A DNA stretch of 64,000 nucleotides from Sediminibacillus terrae (GCF_009602435.1 NZ_VZDQ01000025.1:186001-250000), one strand, 5' to 3'; positions 1 through 11,144 are shown, counted from the stretch's first letter. Notes: generated by a model from the sequence alone, not told the origin. Made by a program: numbers and translations.

Positions 1-203
1 AAGTCCCTGTCCTGCTCCAACAAAAGATAACATTGGTTTTTTATATCCCTGACAAGGAGGAACTGGAGAAGGTGGCTGAGAGATTGAACTGCATGGGTTA
101 CGGTGAAGTGGAACCGAAAAATCAATATTGGCAAGAAAAAGGGATAACAATCGAAGACCCTGATGGCTGGAGAATCGTATTGATGAATACGAACGGTATT
201 TAA
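1..203 (+). CDS. VOC/glyoxalase-family protein, C-terminal part
   Basis: An open frame enters from the left edge and ends at TAA 201-203; only the last 66 residues are present. The end reads YWQEKGITIEDPDGWRIVLMN, the usual last strand of vicinal-oxygen-chelate (glyoxalase/bleomycin-resistance/dioxygenase) domains, in which the Glu before the D-P-D-G turn is often a metal ligand. The substrate cannot be told from this piece. There is no terminator before the next gene, but the 136-base gap makes co-transcription uncertain. Confidence 0.6.
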   Translation, partial: VPVLLQQKITLVFYIPDKEELEKVAERLNCMGYGEVEPKNQYWQEKGITIEDPDGWRIVLMNTNGI

Positions 204-339
204 GGAAGGAAAAACCAGCGAGATAAAGAAGGGGAACAGTTTTCTCTTAACAGATGAAGATTGAGATAGCTATCGTCTCCATGCTGCAGGTTTTAGCGAA
301 AAACAGTGAAACTCAATATCAAAGGCAAGGGGGAGTTAG

Positions 340-1179
340 ATGGATTTATTGCAGTTGGCGACAAATCTTTCTAAAGTATATATGCGAAACGATAGGGTCG
401 AAGCAGTCTTGCTTGGTGGTTCGGTGGCACGCCGTTGGCAGGATGACTATTCCGACATCGAACTTTTTATATTTTGGAAAGAAAGCCCGAATGAACAAGA
501 TAGAAAAAATCCCATTGAAGAAGTCGATGGAAACATTATTGATTTTCATCCTTATGAAGAAGAAGAGTGGTCGGAGACGTATATAACAGAAGGAATAAAG
601 TTAGAGATAAGTAGCTTTTTGACTGACACCATCCATAGAATTCTGGATGAGGTAATCACTTGTCATGATACTGACTTGGATAAACAATGCTTGGCAGCCA
701 CTATTTTTGACGGGGTGCCGCTTGGCGGAAAGGAAATTATTGATTCGCTAAAGAAAAAAGTGGAAGTATACCCTGAAGAACTGGGCGAGGCCATGATTAG
801 AGAAAATCTTGATTTAGGAAACAGATGGAGTAACCGAGAAGCACTGCTGGCCAGAGAAGATTGGCTGATGCTTTATAAGGTGATCACTTCTGTCCAGTCG
901 AATATCATGGGAATGCTTTTTGGTTTAAACCGTTTATATGTCCATCATCCTGCCTTTAAATGGCAAAAGCAAACCTTGGAAAAAATGAAAATGGCCCCAA
1001 AAAATATAACGGAAAGCCTTCCATCAGTCTTGATAGATTCTCCTGAGAAAGGCATTCGGGAGATTGAAGGAATTCTTCAAGAAGTTTACGAATTGATCCA
1101 GCGGACACATCCGGAAATCGACTTGACGAGTGTTATGGAAAGAACCCGATTCTTGAGACCGCAAAGGCAGGGCGAGTAA
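340..1179 (+). CDS. nucleotidyltransferase-domain protein
   Basis: A 279-aa protein starting at ATG 340 behind AAGGGGGAG. Residues about 24-42 (LLGGSVARRWQDDYSDIEL) fit the Pol-beta-type nucleotidyltransferase signature GG/S-x-A-R...D-x-D/E, with D39 and E41 as likely metal ligands. The remainder is a mostly helical C-terminal domain, as in aminoglycoside-adenylyltransferase-like and other stand-alone minimal NTases. It probably transfers a nucleotide to a small molecule or protein. No substrate can be assigned and a resistance role is not shown. A HAD phosphatase gene follows 39 bases downstream and may be co-transcribed. Confidence 0.7.
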   Translation: MDLLQLATNLSKVYMRNDRVEAVLLGGSVARRWQDDYSDIELFIFWKESPNEQDRKNPIEEVDGNIIDFHPYEEEEWSETYITEGIKLEISSFLTDTIHRILDEVITCHDTDLDKQCLAATIFDGVPLGGKEIIDSLKKKVEVYPEELGEAMIRENLDLGNRWSNREALLAREDWLMLYKVITSVQSNIMGMLFGLNRLYVHHPAFKWQKQTLEKMKMAPKNITESLPSVLIDSPEKGIREIEGILQEVYELIQRTHPEIDLTSVMERTRFLRPQRQGE

Positions 1180-1218
1180 CGGTGATAGGCTATATTTTTC
1201 AACAGGAGGAGTCAGAAC

Positions 1219-1833
1219 ATGTACAAGCATATTATATGGGATTTCGATGGGACACTGTTTGATACATACCCGGTGATGGCAAAAATTTTTCAAGAATTGC
1301 TTCAAGAGAGAGGAATAGAAGAGCCAGTAGAAAACATAGTGAAACAATTGAAAGTCTCGATGTCAGCTGCTCTGAATTATTTTGAAAAGAAATACCAAAT
1401 AGACGAGGAATTCAAGGCAAGCTATCAAGCACGCCGAAAAGAAGTGGAAGCTGACTCCTCCAAACCATTTGCAGGAATTGCAGAGGTTTGTAAATACATC
1501 CATTCAACCGACCGGAAAAATTATTTGTACACCCATAGAGGAGAATCTTCCATCATGTTACTAGAGAAGTTCGGGTTGGATGGTTATTTTTCGGATTTCA
1601 TCACCTCGCAAAATGGATTTGAACGGAAGCCGAGTCCAGCCGCAATTCAATATCTGATAGAAAAACATGGTATCGTATCCGCTGAAGCGATCATGATAGG
1701 CGATAGGGATTTGGATTTAATAGCGGCAAAAAAAGCCGGCATAGATGCTTGTTTCTTTGATGAGCTGGGAGCCGCAAGCGACCATTCCGATCACGCCATT
1801 AAAGATTTTCAGCAGTTGTACGCCATAGTTTGA
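1219..1833 (+). CDS. HAD-superfamily hydrolase (subfamily IA-like)
   Basis: A 204-aa cytosolic phosphatase-like protein with RBS AGGAGG at about 1204 and ATG at 1219. Motif I is WDFDGTLFDT (nucleophile D9, acid/base D11), the cap region follows, motif II is LYTHRG around residue 105, a conserved Lys lies in FERKPSP, and motif IV is GDRDLD around residue 162. This is a complete HAD catalytic set, close to phosphoglycolate phosphatase/PpaX-like enzymes. The substrate is not predictable. It lies in the same direction as the NTase gene upstream and the membrane protein downstream. Confidence 0.8.
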   Translation: MYKHIIWDFDGTLFDTYPVMAKIFQELLQERGIEEPVENIVKQLKVSMSAALNYFEKKYQIDEEFKASYQARRKEVEADSSKPFAGIAEVCKYIHSTDRKNYLYTHRGESSIMLLEKFGLDGYFSDFITSQNGFERKPSPAAIQYLIEKHGIVSAEAIMIGDRDLDLIAAKKAGIDACFFDELGAASDHSDHAIKDFQQLYAIV

Positions 1834-1881
1834 ATGGACTTATAGGTGCATCCATATCGCGTTTTTTATGGGGGATTTTAC

Positions 1882-2463
1882 GTGACAAATAGAACAAAAA
1901 GAATCATCGCCGGTGCGATTGGTTTGATTATACTTTATATCCTGACAATGACTTGGTTTTATCCTTATTCCATTTTCAGTCTCCATAAATCGTATGCGTA
2001 CAAACCAGACCCGGTTATGGTGGATGGTTATCTCGAAGATGTTGAAGAGTTCAACGATGTTTTTGGAAAAGACTTGGAAGAACTGGAGTCAGAAACACCG
2101 ATCGACATGACGGTGGAGAGAACGCAGTATATACTTCCTTTATTTGAAGAGGAATGGCTGGTTAGCAAGAATACGCACAAGATGAAGGAAGAAGATTTAG
2201 AAACGATGCTGTTTGAAGTGAGAAACGCAAGGGAGACTTTGCTTAGCCTGGTCGAGCAAGGCGATTATTCAAAAGAACAAAGAGGATATCTAGTTCTCAG
2301 CATAGAAAGCTTGCTTTCGTTAGAGGAATCGATTGTAGATTTCCAAAATAGCAGCTTCACCTCCAGAAAAACGTTGAAAATGCAATATCATAATCTTCAC
2401 GTCGGTTTCATGAACAATTTTATGATGTATAGAACCTTTTATGAAGTGAGTGAAGGAATGTAA
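1882..2463 (+). CDS. single-pass membrane protein of unknown function
   Basis: A 193-aa protein. The frame is open from a GTG at 1846, but GTG 1882 is preferred because GGGGGA lies just upstream and the protein then begins MTNRTKRIIAG, a typical cytoplasmic basic stretch before a membrane segment (residues about 8-28). The rest, about 165 residues, is acidic and helix-prone and would face outside. No family recognised. The frame has normal codon use and is long for a chance ORF. Gene 1219-1833 ends 48 bases upstream, so co-transcription is plausible. Confidence 0.55.
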   Translation: MTNRTKRIIAGAIGLIILYILTMTWFYPYSIFSLHKSYAYKPDPVMVDGYLEDVEEFNDVFGKDLEELESETPIDMTVERTQYILPLFEEEWLVSKNTHKMKEEDLETMLFEVRNARETLLSLVEQGDYSKEQRGYLVLSIESLLSLEESIVDFQNSSFTSRKTLKMQYHNLHVGFMNNFMMYRTFYEVSEGM

Positions 2464-2697
2464 TGGAAAAAGGATGGCACAGCGACTGTCTGTATAAATG
2501 ATCCTGGTGAGTTGCTTGTGGTCCTGCAAGGAAAAACCGAAGAGGCGAAAAAAACAACCGAGGGATTCACGACTTCGTCGGAATCACCTATGTGACATAT
2601 GTTTAACAGAAGAACATGACCTCTGAAAATCCGGAATGTTTCCATCCTGCGGCAATCCATTTGCATTTTGATTCCATAAGGTATAAACTAATTAAAG

Positions 2698-2717
2698 ATA
2701 TTAAGGGTCCTTAATAT
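2698..2717. promoter_or_regulatory. palindromic operator upstream of the Rrf2 gene
   Basis: ATATTAAGGGTCCTTAATAT is a palindrome with only the two central bases unpaired. It lies 4 bases before the RBS of the Rrf2-type regulator. A near copy lies in front of the next gene at 3203-3222. A shared palindrome in front of regulator and target is the expected signature of an autoregulated Rrf2 regulon (inference). Confidence 0.65.
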
Positions 2718-2738
2718 ACAGAGGAAGGAGGAGCGTGC

Positions 2739-3182
2739 ATGAAATATTCGAGAGCGACCAATTATGCCTTACACACCATGGTATATTTGATGTCGGCGCC
2801 CAGAGGGAAAACGGTTGGCGTAGATCAGTTGGCGAAGGCACAAGACTTGTCTCCGACATACTTGTCCAAAATCCTGACCAAACTGGTAAAAGCGGGTTTG
2901 ATTGAGTCGACTCCGGGTGTAAAAGGCGGCTACAGTATCGCAAGGAATTCAAGCGAAATTTCTTTTTTGGATGTAATACAGGCAATTGAAGGGATGACAA
3001 CGCTGTTCAGTTGCTCCATGGAACACCAGGAATCCCGTAATGGAGAATGTATGATTGAAAATGTGATGATCGATGCGGAAGAAAAATTGAGAGAAGAATT
3101 AGACAAAAAATATATAAGTGAAATCGCCAAACAAATGGAAGCCAAAAGAGAAGAGAAAAACAGGGTAAACCATTCCCATTAA
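2739..3182 (+). CDS. Rrf2-family redox-responsive transcriptional regulator
   Basis: A 147-aa protein with ATG at 2739 behind GGAAGGAGG. The N-terminus MKYSRATNYALH and the winged-helix region (LSPTYLSKILTKLVKAGLIESTPGVKGGY) are diagnostic of Rrf2 regulators (IscR, NsrR, CymR, HypR). Two cysteines, C92 and C104, lie in the region where FeS-type Rrf2 proteins carry three; with only two here, a thiol/disulfide switch is more likely than an FeS cluster (inference). The next gene encodes a CxxC flavoprotein. Matching palindromes precede both genes, so it is likely an autorepressor that also controls the reductase, comparable to HypR-MerA in Staphylococcus aureus. Confidence 0.85.
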   Translation: MKYSRATNYALHTMVYLMSAPRGKTVGVDQLAKAQDLSPTYLSKILTKLVKAGLIESTPGVKGGYSIARNSSEISFLDVIQAIEGMTTLFSCSMEHQESRNGECMIENVMIDAEEKLREELDKKYISEIAKQMEAKREEKNRVNHSH

Positions 3183-3202
3183 TTTTTTTGTTTTAATTAT
3201 AG

Positions 3203-3222
3203 ATATTAAGAGTCTTTAATAT
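3203..3222. promoter_or_regulatory. second Rrf2-type operator, upstream of the flavoprotein gene
   Basis: ATATTAAGAGTCTTTAATAT matches the 2698-2717 palindrome at 18 of 20 positions, and the outer seven bases on each side are self-complementary. It sits 9 bases before the RBS AAAGGAGG of the flavoprotein gene at 3246. The spacing to the start codon (about 23 bases) is nearly the same as for the first site (21 bases), which supports a shared regulator. Confidence 0.65.
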
Positions 3223-3245
3223 ACTTTATAAAAGGAGGAAGCAAT

Positions 3246-4145
3246 ATGTTGTTGGATTGTGTAATTGTTGGAGGGGGACCGGCGGGTTTGAATGCATCGC
3301 TTGTCCTTGCCAGGGCAAAAAAGAATATTGTTCTGTTCGACGAAGACAAACCAAGAAATGCAGTCACGTACGAATCACACGGTTTCATTACTCGAGACAG
3401 AATCAAACCATCCGAATTCAAACGGCTTGCCAGGGAAGATTTGAAGGAATACCCGAGTCTTGAAATCCGGAATCAGCGCGTGACAGCTATTCAAAAAGAA
3501 GACGGGTCCTTCTTGGTACAAACAGGTGAGGGTGATCGTTATCGGTCCAGAAAGATTATTCTGGCCACAGGACTTACTGAACTCTTGCCAGATATCGAGG
3601 GAATTCATGAATTTTACGGGACTAGTTTGTTCAGTTGTCCGTTTTGTGATGGGTGGGAATTAAGAGACCGTCCACTAGTTGTCGTGGCAGAAGATGAGCG
3701 TGCCATGCATGGGGTGAAATTGATAGCTAACTGGAGTAAAGACCTGGTGGTTTGTACGAATGGAAAAACTCCTTTCACAGCAGAACAGAAAGCATTGTTA
3801 TCGAAGAAAAATATCCGGATCATCGACAACGAAATAGAAAGTTTCCAAGGTGACAAGGGTCAGTTGGAAAAAATCAGGTTCAAGGAAGGGGAGGAGCTGG
3901 AAAGGGAAGGAGGCTTTATTGCAAGCGAGCTCAAGCAGGCATCCTCATTAATAGAAAGTTTAGGGTGTTCGTTGAACACAATGGGCGGAATAGAAACAGA
4001 TGATTTCGGCCGTACGGAGGTCGAAGGGGTGTATGCATGTGGAGATAATGCCCTCGTCGCTCCTGCCCAATTGGTTATTGCCGCAAGCGAAGGGAGTAGA
4101 ACAGCGATTGGCGTAGTAGCTGATTTAGTGAACGAAGATTTTTAA
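3246..4145 (+). CDS. thioredoxin-reductase-like NAD(P)/FAD-dependent oxidoreductase
   Basis: A 299-aa flavoprotein. It has an N-terminal FAD-binding motif (IVGGGPAGLNASL, residues about 7-19), the redox pair CPFC in SCPFCDGWE near residue 135, and a C-terminal FAD motif GVYACGDNA. This is the layout of the low-molecular-weight thioredoxin-reductase-like family that includes dithiol oxidases such as GliT/HlmI. The active site CPFC differs from the CATC of ordinary TrxB, so it probably acts on another thiol substrate. The Rrf2 gene ends 63 bases upstream and a shared operator suggests induction under thiol or oxidant stress. A methyltransferase follows. Confidence 0.8.
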   Translation: MLLDCVIVGGGPAGLNASLVLARAKKNIVLFDEDKPRNAVTYESHGFITRDRIKPSEFKRLAREDLKEYPSLEIRNQRVTAIQKEDGSFLVQTGEGDRYRSRKIILATGLTELLPDIEGIHEFYGTSLFSCPFCDGWELRDRPLVVVAEDERAMHGVKLIANWSKDLVVCTNGKTPFTAEQKALLSKKNIRIIDNEIESFQGDKGQLEKIRFKEGEELEREGGFIASELKQASSLIESLGCSLNTMGGIETDDFGRTEVEGVYACGDNALVAPAQLVIAASEGSRTAIGVVADLVNEDF

Positions 4146-4238
4146 AAACGATCTCACGTATTGAGAAAAAGGAGGAGAAAATTTAATGGAAAAACATAAG
4201 CATGATGAACGGACGAAAAAGGAACGATTGGCGAGAAA

Positions 4239-4772
4239 ATGGAATTCCTCGAGAACCCGGACAAAAGAGGGGATATACCGCCAGAACAACTATTGAGCAT
4301 GATTCCGGTCAAACAGGGAGACGTTATTTTGGATGTAGGCGCCGGAACTGGTTATTTGACGATTCCGGCGGCTAAGGCGACTGGTGGACCGGTTTATGCA
4401 TTGGATTTAGACCCTGATATGTTGAAGATGATCGAATCCAAGGCGAAAGAATACGGTTTGACGGATGTCCGGACGGTAAATGCGAATATCGATGATATTC
4501 CATTGCCCGACGTTTCGGTGGACATTGCCCTTGCATCGCTGGTTCTTCATGAAATCGATCCGTTATCCAAATCCTTGCAGCAAATCAGAAAAGTACTCAG
4601 GCCTGGAGGATATTTTGTATGTGTAGAACTGGAAAAGGAGGAATCCGGCAACAATCACCATCCGCGGATTTCCGTCAAAGATATGGAACAAGAAATGGTT
4701 ATGGCGGGTTTCAGCGTCATAAAGAAGCTGAAACCGACCGACAAGGTATACATCCTCATAGCACAAAAATAG
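4239..4772 (+). CDS. class I SAM-dependent methyltransferase (start frameshifted)
   Basis: Codons from 4239 give 177 aa with the SAM-binding motif I ILDVGAGTGYLTIPA, the acidic motif YALDLDPDM and motif VLRPGGYFVCVE, a UbiE/Methyltransf_11-type domain. ATG 4239 has no good RBS. A strong GGAGGAG precedes ATG 4186, whose frame (MEKHKHDERTKKERLARK...) looks like the natural N-terminus but runs to TGA at 4294. A one-base loss in the A-rich stretch between 4209 and 4294, or -1 ribosomal slippage, would join the two. Substrate unknown. It is the third gene of the Rrf2/flavoprotein cassette. Confidence 0.65.
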   Translation: MEFLENPDKRGDIPPEQLLSMIPVKQGDVILDVGAGTGYLTIPAAKATGGPVYALDLDPDMLKMIESKAKEYGLTDVRTVNANIDDIPLPDVSVDIALASLVLHEIDPLSKSLQQIRKVLRPGGYFVCVELEKEESGNNHHPRISVKDMEQEMVMAGFSVIKKLKPTDKVYILIAQK

Positions 4773-4800
4773 CCCCTGATCAGGAAGGGGAAAAGCAGAA

Positions 4801-4833
4801 AACCGCTTGGAAACAATCCAAGCGGTTTTTTTT
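4801..4833 (+). terminator. rho-independent terminator of the redox cassette
   Basis: The stem AACCGCTTGG / CCAAGCGGTT has a 7-base loop and is followed directly by seven T residues. It lies 28 bases after the methyltransferase stop. Confidence 0.85.
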
Positions 4834-4899
4834 GGGGCCTGACCCCCAACATGATAACACTGCGTCGCTACCAATGCGGCATGTTGGGGGTCAGGCCCC
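4834..4899. repeat. REP-like hairpin with 20-bp perfect arms
   Basis: GGGGCCTGACCCCCAACATG (4834-4853) and its exact reverse complement (4880-4899) flank a 26-base loop. The GGGGTCAGGCCCC core resembles the GGGGTCAGACCCC-type hairpins associated with REP/RAYT (Y1 transposase-related) elements in other bacteria. No transposase gene is present in the window and no second copy was noticed. It lies directly behind a normal terminator, so it is not needed for termination. Confidence 0.6.
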
Positions 4900-4948
4900 G
4901 GCACCTAAAAACTTCATGCATTTTTCACTCTTTTCATTGCTTGTTTTT

Positions 4949-4957
4949 TGGTATAAT
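4949..4957 (+). promoter_or_regulatory. extended -10 promoter for pcrB operon
   Basis: TGGTATAAT is a perfect extended -10 element (TGnTATAAT). No good -35 hexamer is seen at 17-bp spacing, as expected for extended -10 promoters. It lies about 95 bases before pcrB. Confidence 0.55.
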
Positions 4958-5051
4958 GATTAGATGGAGATATATTAGAACCTCTGTGCCATCAGAGGCT
5001 CATTTTTTAGCAGCCGGGCCGTGGCCGGCTCCGGATGGAGGTAGTTGTTGA

Positions 5052-5744
5052 ATGTATGATATGAAGCAATGGGAGCATGTTTTCAAGCTGGATCCCGATA
5101 AGGAAATATCGGAAGAAGCATTGGAGCAGATATGCGAATCGGGCACCGACGCAGTGATTGTCGGCGGCACCGACAATGTCACCCTGGATAACGTCCTGAA
5201 TCTGTTGGGGAGAATCCGCCGTTTTACGGTTCCTGTCGTTTTGGAGGTTTCCAACTTGGAAGCAATCACCCCGGGCTTTGATTTCTATTATATACCGATG
5301 GTGCTCAACAGTCGCGACAAGAAATGGATGCTTGATCTGCAGCACCAGGCTGTCAAGGAATACGGCGAGGTCATCGACTGGAATGAAATGTTTGTCGAAG
5401 GATACTGTATCCTAAATGAGGAAGCCAAGGCTTTTCAGGCGACCGACAGCTTTGTTCCGTCCGAAGAAGATGTCGTGGCGTATGCGCAAATGGCGGAGAA
5501 CATGTTCCATTTGCCGATTTTTTATCTGGAATACAGCGGAACATATGGAGACCCCAGGCTCGTTGAAAAAGTCAGCAGGGAGCTGGAGCAAACATTGTTG
5601 TTTTATGGCGGCGGCGTCTCGTCGCCCGGACAGGCGGAGGAAATGAAACAACAAGGAGCAGACGTAGTCGTCGTCGGCAACAGTGTCTACGAGGACTTGA
5701 AAAATGCATTGAAAACAGTCAAAGCAGTCAAGGGAAATAAATAA
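5052..5744 (+). CDS. pcrB: heptaprenylglyceryl phosphate synthase PcrB
   Basis: A 230-aa TIM-barrel enzyme, full length for PcrB. It joins a polyprenyl diphosphate (heptaprenyl in Bacillus) to sn-glycerol-1-phosphate, making an archaeal-type ether lipid. Recognisable features are [14 protein letters not shown] (residues about 34-47), [11 protein letters not shown], the conserved [11 protein letters not shown] near residue 160, and the phosphate-binding [10 protein letters not shown] plus [10 protein letters not shown] at the C-terminus. RBS GGAGGTAG precedes ATG 5052. It is followed at 14 bases by pcrA, the classical pcrB-pcrA-ligA operon order of bacilli. Confidence 0.93.
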   Translation: MYDMKQWEHVFKLDPDKEISEEALEQICESGTDAVIVGGTDNVTLDNVLNLLGRIRRFTVPVVLEVSNLEAITPGFDFYYIPMVLNSRDKKWMLDLQHQAVKEYGEVIDWNEMFVEGYCILNEEAKAFQATDSFVPSEEDVVAYAQMAENMFHLPIFYLEYSGTYGDPRLVEKVSRELEQTLLFYGGGVSSPGQAEEMKQQGADVVVVGNSVYEDLKNALKTVKAVKGNK

Positions 5745-5758
5745 AGGTGGTGTCACAT

Positions 5759-7984
5759 GTGAGTCAAACGATGGATGACTTGCTGAAAGGATTGAACGAA
5801 GAACAAAGAAGAGCGGTAACCCATACGGAAGGACCGCTTTTGATCATGGCCGGAGCTGGAAGTGGGAAAACTCGTGCGCTTACCCACCGGATTGCCTATT
5901 TGCTTGGAGAAAAAGAAGTCTCCCCGCGAAGCATTTTGGCAATCACGTTCACCAATAAAGCGGCAAGGGAAATGAAAGAAAGGGTATATCAGCTCGTCGG
6001 ACCGGACGGGGCTAATATTTGGGTGTCGACCTTCCACTCGATGTGTGTTCGGATTCTGCGCAGAGACATCGACCGGATCGGCATCAACAGCAATTTTTCG
6101 ATTCTCGACAGCAGCGACCAGTTGTCTGTCATCAAGCAAATCTTGAAAGACTTGAATATCGATCCGAAAAAATTCGAACCGCGTGCGATGCTTGGAGCAA
6201 TCAGTTCGGCTAAAAACGAGCTGGTCACCCCGGAAGAATACAGCAAAACAGTCGGAAGCTTTTATGAAAAACAGATCGCGGAAGTCTACGAGCGTTATCA
6301 GAAGACGTTGAGAAAGAACCAGTCGCTGGATTTTGATGACCTGATCATGCAGACGATCAACTTGTTCGACCGTGTGCCAGAAGTACTGGAGTACTATCAG
6401 CGTCGTTTCCAATACATCCATGTCGATGAGTACCAGGATACCAACCATGCGCAGTATTACTTGGTAAAACAATTGGCAGACCGCTATCAGAATCTGTGTG
6501 TCGTCGGGGACTCCGACCAATCGATTTACCGCTGGCGCGGTGCGGATATTCAAAACATCCTGTCTTTTGAAAAAGACTACCCGAATGCCACCACCGTCAT
6601 GCTCGAACAAAATTACCGTTCCACCAAATCGATTCTCGATGCTGCCAATACGGTCATCAAAAACAATTCCGGCAGAAAGCCGAAAAACTTATGGACAGAA
6701 AACAACGAAGGCAGCAGAATCCGTTATTATCAGGCAGCAACAGAGCAGGATGAAGGTTTGTTCGTAGCCGATAAAGTAGAAGAATTTGTTTCTTCAGGTG
6801 AATATACGTACAAAGACATTGCGGTCCTTTACCGGACCAATGCGCAATCCCGATCCGTCGAGGAAACGTTTGTCAAAGCGAACCTCCCTTATCAAATCGT
6901 CGGAGGCACCAAGTTCTACGACAGAAAAGAAATAAAGGATATGCTTGCTTATCTACGCCTGATCGCCAATCCGGATGATGACCTGAGCTTTGCGCGGGTC
7001 GTCAATGAACCGAAACGCGGGGTCGGGAAAACCTCTCTGGAAAAGCTGCAGGCTTATGCGGCAGAACACGGAATCTCCCTGTACACAGCCGTCCAGGAAG
7101 TCGACTTTACCGGTGTGAGTGCCAAAGCGGCCAAAGCGCTTGCCGACTTCGGTGCCTTGATTCGCAACTGGACGAAACAACAGGAATTCTTGTCCGCCAC
7201 CGATATGGTTGAACAGGTGTTGAAAGGGACAGGCTATGAAGAAATGCTTAAGAATGAACGCAGTATCGAAGCACAGAGCCGTCTGGAAAACCTGGAGGAA
7301 TTCAAAACGGTAACCAAGCATTTTGAAGAAAGCAGCGAAGACAAAACCTTGATCGCCTTTTTGACGGATTTGGCTTTGATCGCCGATATCGATAAGGTCG
7401 ACGAAGACCCGATGGGCGATAACAAAATTGTCCTCATGACGCTGCATGCGGCAAAAGGGCTCGAATTTCCTGTCGTTTTCCTGATCGGCATGGAGGAAAA
7501 CGTCTTTCCGCACAGCCGGTCGATCATGGATGACGAAGAGATGGAAGAAGAACGCCGTCTTGCTTATGTCGGCATTACCCGGGCCGAGAAGCAGTTGTTC
7601 CTTACCCATGCCAAAATGCGGACGCTATTCGGCCGTACCAATATGAACCCAGTCAGCCGTTTCATCAATGAAATCCCCGAAGAATTGATGGAAGGACTGG
7701 AAGAGGCCAAACAAGCGCCATTCGGGTTTGGGCCGACCCAGTCTAAACCAGATCCATTCGCCGCACCGAAACGCGCAGCGAAAAAGATCAATCGGCCGGC
7801 GACGACTGGCGGAGAAAGCATCGGCTGGCAGCCGGGCGATAAAGCCAACCACAAAAAGTGGGGACAGGGAACAGTGGTCAAAGTCCATGGCGAGGGCGAA
7901 GCAATGGAACTGGATATCGCCTTTCCTGCACCGACAGGCATCAAGCGGCTTCTGGCAAAGTTCGCACCAATCACTAAAGAATAA
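5759..7984 (+). CDS. pcrA: ATP-dependent DNA helicase PcrA (UvrD family)
   Basis: A 741-aa SF1A helicase of normal PcrA length, which unwinds DNA in repair and rolling-circle replication. It has Walker [26 protein letters not shown], the DEYQDTN motif [15 protein letters not shown] motif III, QNYRST motif [18 protein letters not shown] motif V and [12 protein letters not shown] motif VI. The C-terminal Tudor-like segment ([19 protein letters not shown]), which binds RNA polymerase in PcrA, is present. GTG 5759 is chosen because AAAGGTGG lies 8 bases upstream; an in-frame GTG also exists at 5747. LigA follows immediately. Confidence 0.96.
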   Translation: MSQTMDDLLKGLNEEQRRAVTHTEGPLLIMAGAGSGKTRALTHRIAYLLGEKEVSPRSILAITFTNKAAREMKERVYQLVGPDGANIWVSTFHSMCVRILRRDIDRIGINSNFSILDSSDQLSVIKQILKDLNIDPKKFEPRAMLGAISSAKNELVTPEEYSKTVGSFYEKQIAEVYERYQKTLRKNQSLDFDDLIMQTINLFDRVPEVLEYYQRRFQYIHVDEYQDTNHAQYYLVKQLADRYQNLCVVGDSDQSIYRWRGADIQNILSFEKDYPNATTVMLEQNYRSTKSILDAANTVIKNNSGRKPKNLWTENNEGSRIRYYQAATEQDEGLFVADKVEEFVSSGEYTYKDIAVLYRTNAQSRSVEETFVKANLPYQIVGGTKFYDRKEIKDMLAYLRLIANPDDDLSFARVVNEPKRGVGKTSLEKLQAYAAEHGISLYTAVQEVDFTGVSAKAAKALADFGALIRNWTKQQEFLSATDMVEQVLKGTGYEEMLKNERSIEAQSRLENLEEFKTVTKHFEESSEDKTLIAFLTDLALIADIDKVDEDPMGDNKIVLMTLHAAKGLEFPVVFLIGMEENVFPHSRSIMDDEEMEEERRLAYVGITRAEKQLFLTHAKMRTLFGRTNMNPVSRFINEIPEELMEGLEEAKQAPFGFGPTQSKPDPFAAPKRAAKKINRPATTGGESIGWQPGDKANHKKWGQGTVVKVHGEGEAMELDIAFPAPTGIKRLLAKFAPITKE

Positions 7985-10003
<2,019 letters not shown>

Positions 10004-10014
10004 GGGTGAACAGA

Positions 10015-11130
10015 ATGAAAAGAAAAGCAGTCATTTGGTTATGCGTACTCCTGGCATTGGCCGGGTGTGCGCCATCCTTTGACAACGATGAGGAAATCAT
10101 CGAAGAAAACCAGGATGATACCAACCAGGAAACGGCCATCATCCCCAGCTACAATGTGACGGAAGAAGAATACAAGGTAATTCTTCCTTACAAGGTCAGC
10201 AAAGCCCGGGGAGTGATCGTCAAGCAAGTCGCCAACCGTCTCGATATCGGGGAATTGGAAGAAGGCTTGCGCAGGCATTCCAAACAATCCTTTGATCCGG
10301 ATAAGTTTTACTTTCAGGAAGGGCAAAAAATCGATGAAGACACAGTACTCTCCTGGATCGATGAGCTGAATCCGAAAGTGGAAAAGGGATCGAAAAAAGA
10401 AGTGTACCGGAATAACCCGAGGTATTTGTCACACGTTCTGGAACAGGATTACTTGCAGAAAACCGGAGAAAATACAGTGGAACTGGGTGGCATGTCGATT
10501 GGGATTGCCCTGAAATCGAACTACCGATTCCAGACGGAAACCGGCGGCCCTTATTACTATGAGGAGATCAGCAAGAAAGAGATGCTGAGCGAAGGGAAAA
10601 AAATAGCCCAGCAAATCCTGGAGCGTGTCAGAGGGATGGAGGACATGCCGAACATTCCGATCATGATTGCCCTTTATCGGGAAGAAGAGCGCAGTGCGCT
10701 GGTGCCCGGTGAATTCGTGGCCAAGACGGAAGTGTCCGCCAATTCCTCTTCTCTCGGGGAGTGGGAAACGATCGATGAAGAAAACGTTCTGTTTCCTTCC
10801 GACGAAGCGAAAGAAAATTATTCCGAAGAAAGCGATCGGATGAAGACGTTTGAACAGGATGTGGGTGAATACTTCCCGAATTATACGGGAGTAATCGGCG
10901 AAGGCTTCTATATTGACGATGAATTGAAAAAATTGAGGATCGAGATTCCGATAGAATTTCAAGGGAAAGCAGAAGTGGTTGGATTTACCCAATATGTCTA
11001 TGGGTTGGCCATGGAAACCTTTGAAAATTATTATGACCTGGAAATCAACATCATGTCCAATCAGCGGCAGGAAAGCCTGATCACCCGGGATGCGGGCGAG
11101 GATGAACCAGAAGTCCATATCTATCAATAA
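10015..11130 (+). CDS. camS: CamS-family sex-pheromone lipoprotein
   Basis: A 371-aa lipoprotein. The signal peptide MKRKAVIWLCVLLALAGC ends in an LAGC lipobox, so Cys18 would be lipidated and the protein anchored on the outer membrane face. The following region is acidic, then a CamS-type folded domain (GGPYYYEEISKKEMLSEGKKIAQQILERVR; FPNYTGVIGEGFYIDDELKKLRIEIPIEFQGKAEV). In staphylococci and enterococci the CamS signal peptide is processed to a plasmid sex pheromone; the mature protein's role is unclear. ATG 10015 follows GAGGGTG. It forms the end of the pcrB-pcrA-ligA-camS operon (B. subtilis yerH position). Confidence 0.88.
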   Translation: MKRKAVIWLCVLLALAGCAPSFDNDEEIIEENQDDTNQETAIIPSYNVTEEEYKVILPYKVSKARGVIVKQVANRLDIGELEEGLRRHSKQSFDPDKFYFQEGQKIDEDTVLSWIDELNPKVEKGSKKEVYRNNPRYLSHVLEQDYLQKTGENTVELGGMSIGIALKSNYRFQTETGGPYYYEEISKKEMLSEGKKIAQQILERVRGMEDMPNIPIMIALYREEERSALVPGEFVAKTEVSANSSSLGEWETIDEENVLFPSDEAKENYSEESDRMKTFEQDVGEYFPNYTGVIGEGFYIDDELKKLRIEIPIEFQGKAEVVGFTQYVYGLAMETFENYYDLEINIMSNQRQESLITRDAGEDEPEVHIYQ

Positions 11131-11144
11131 CGGTACGAAAGCGT

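Noticed and set aside
3188-3225. TATACT/TATACA at the operator edges as -10 boxes of the Rrf2 and flavoprotein genes
   Set aside because: Transcription would then start inside the ribosome binding sites, so the true promoters are probably elsewhere.
5753-6610. Long minus-strand ORF (285 codons) inside pcrA
   Set aside because: It is antisense to a fully conserved helicase and its translation has no motif; it is a codon-bias shadow.
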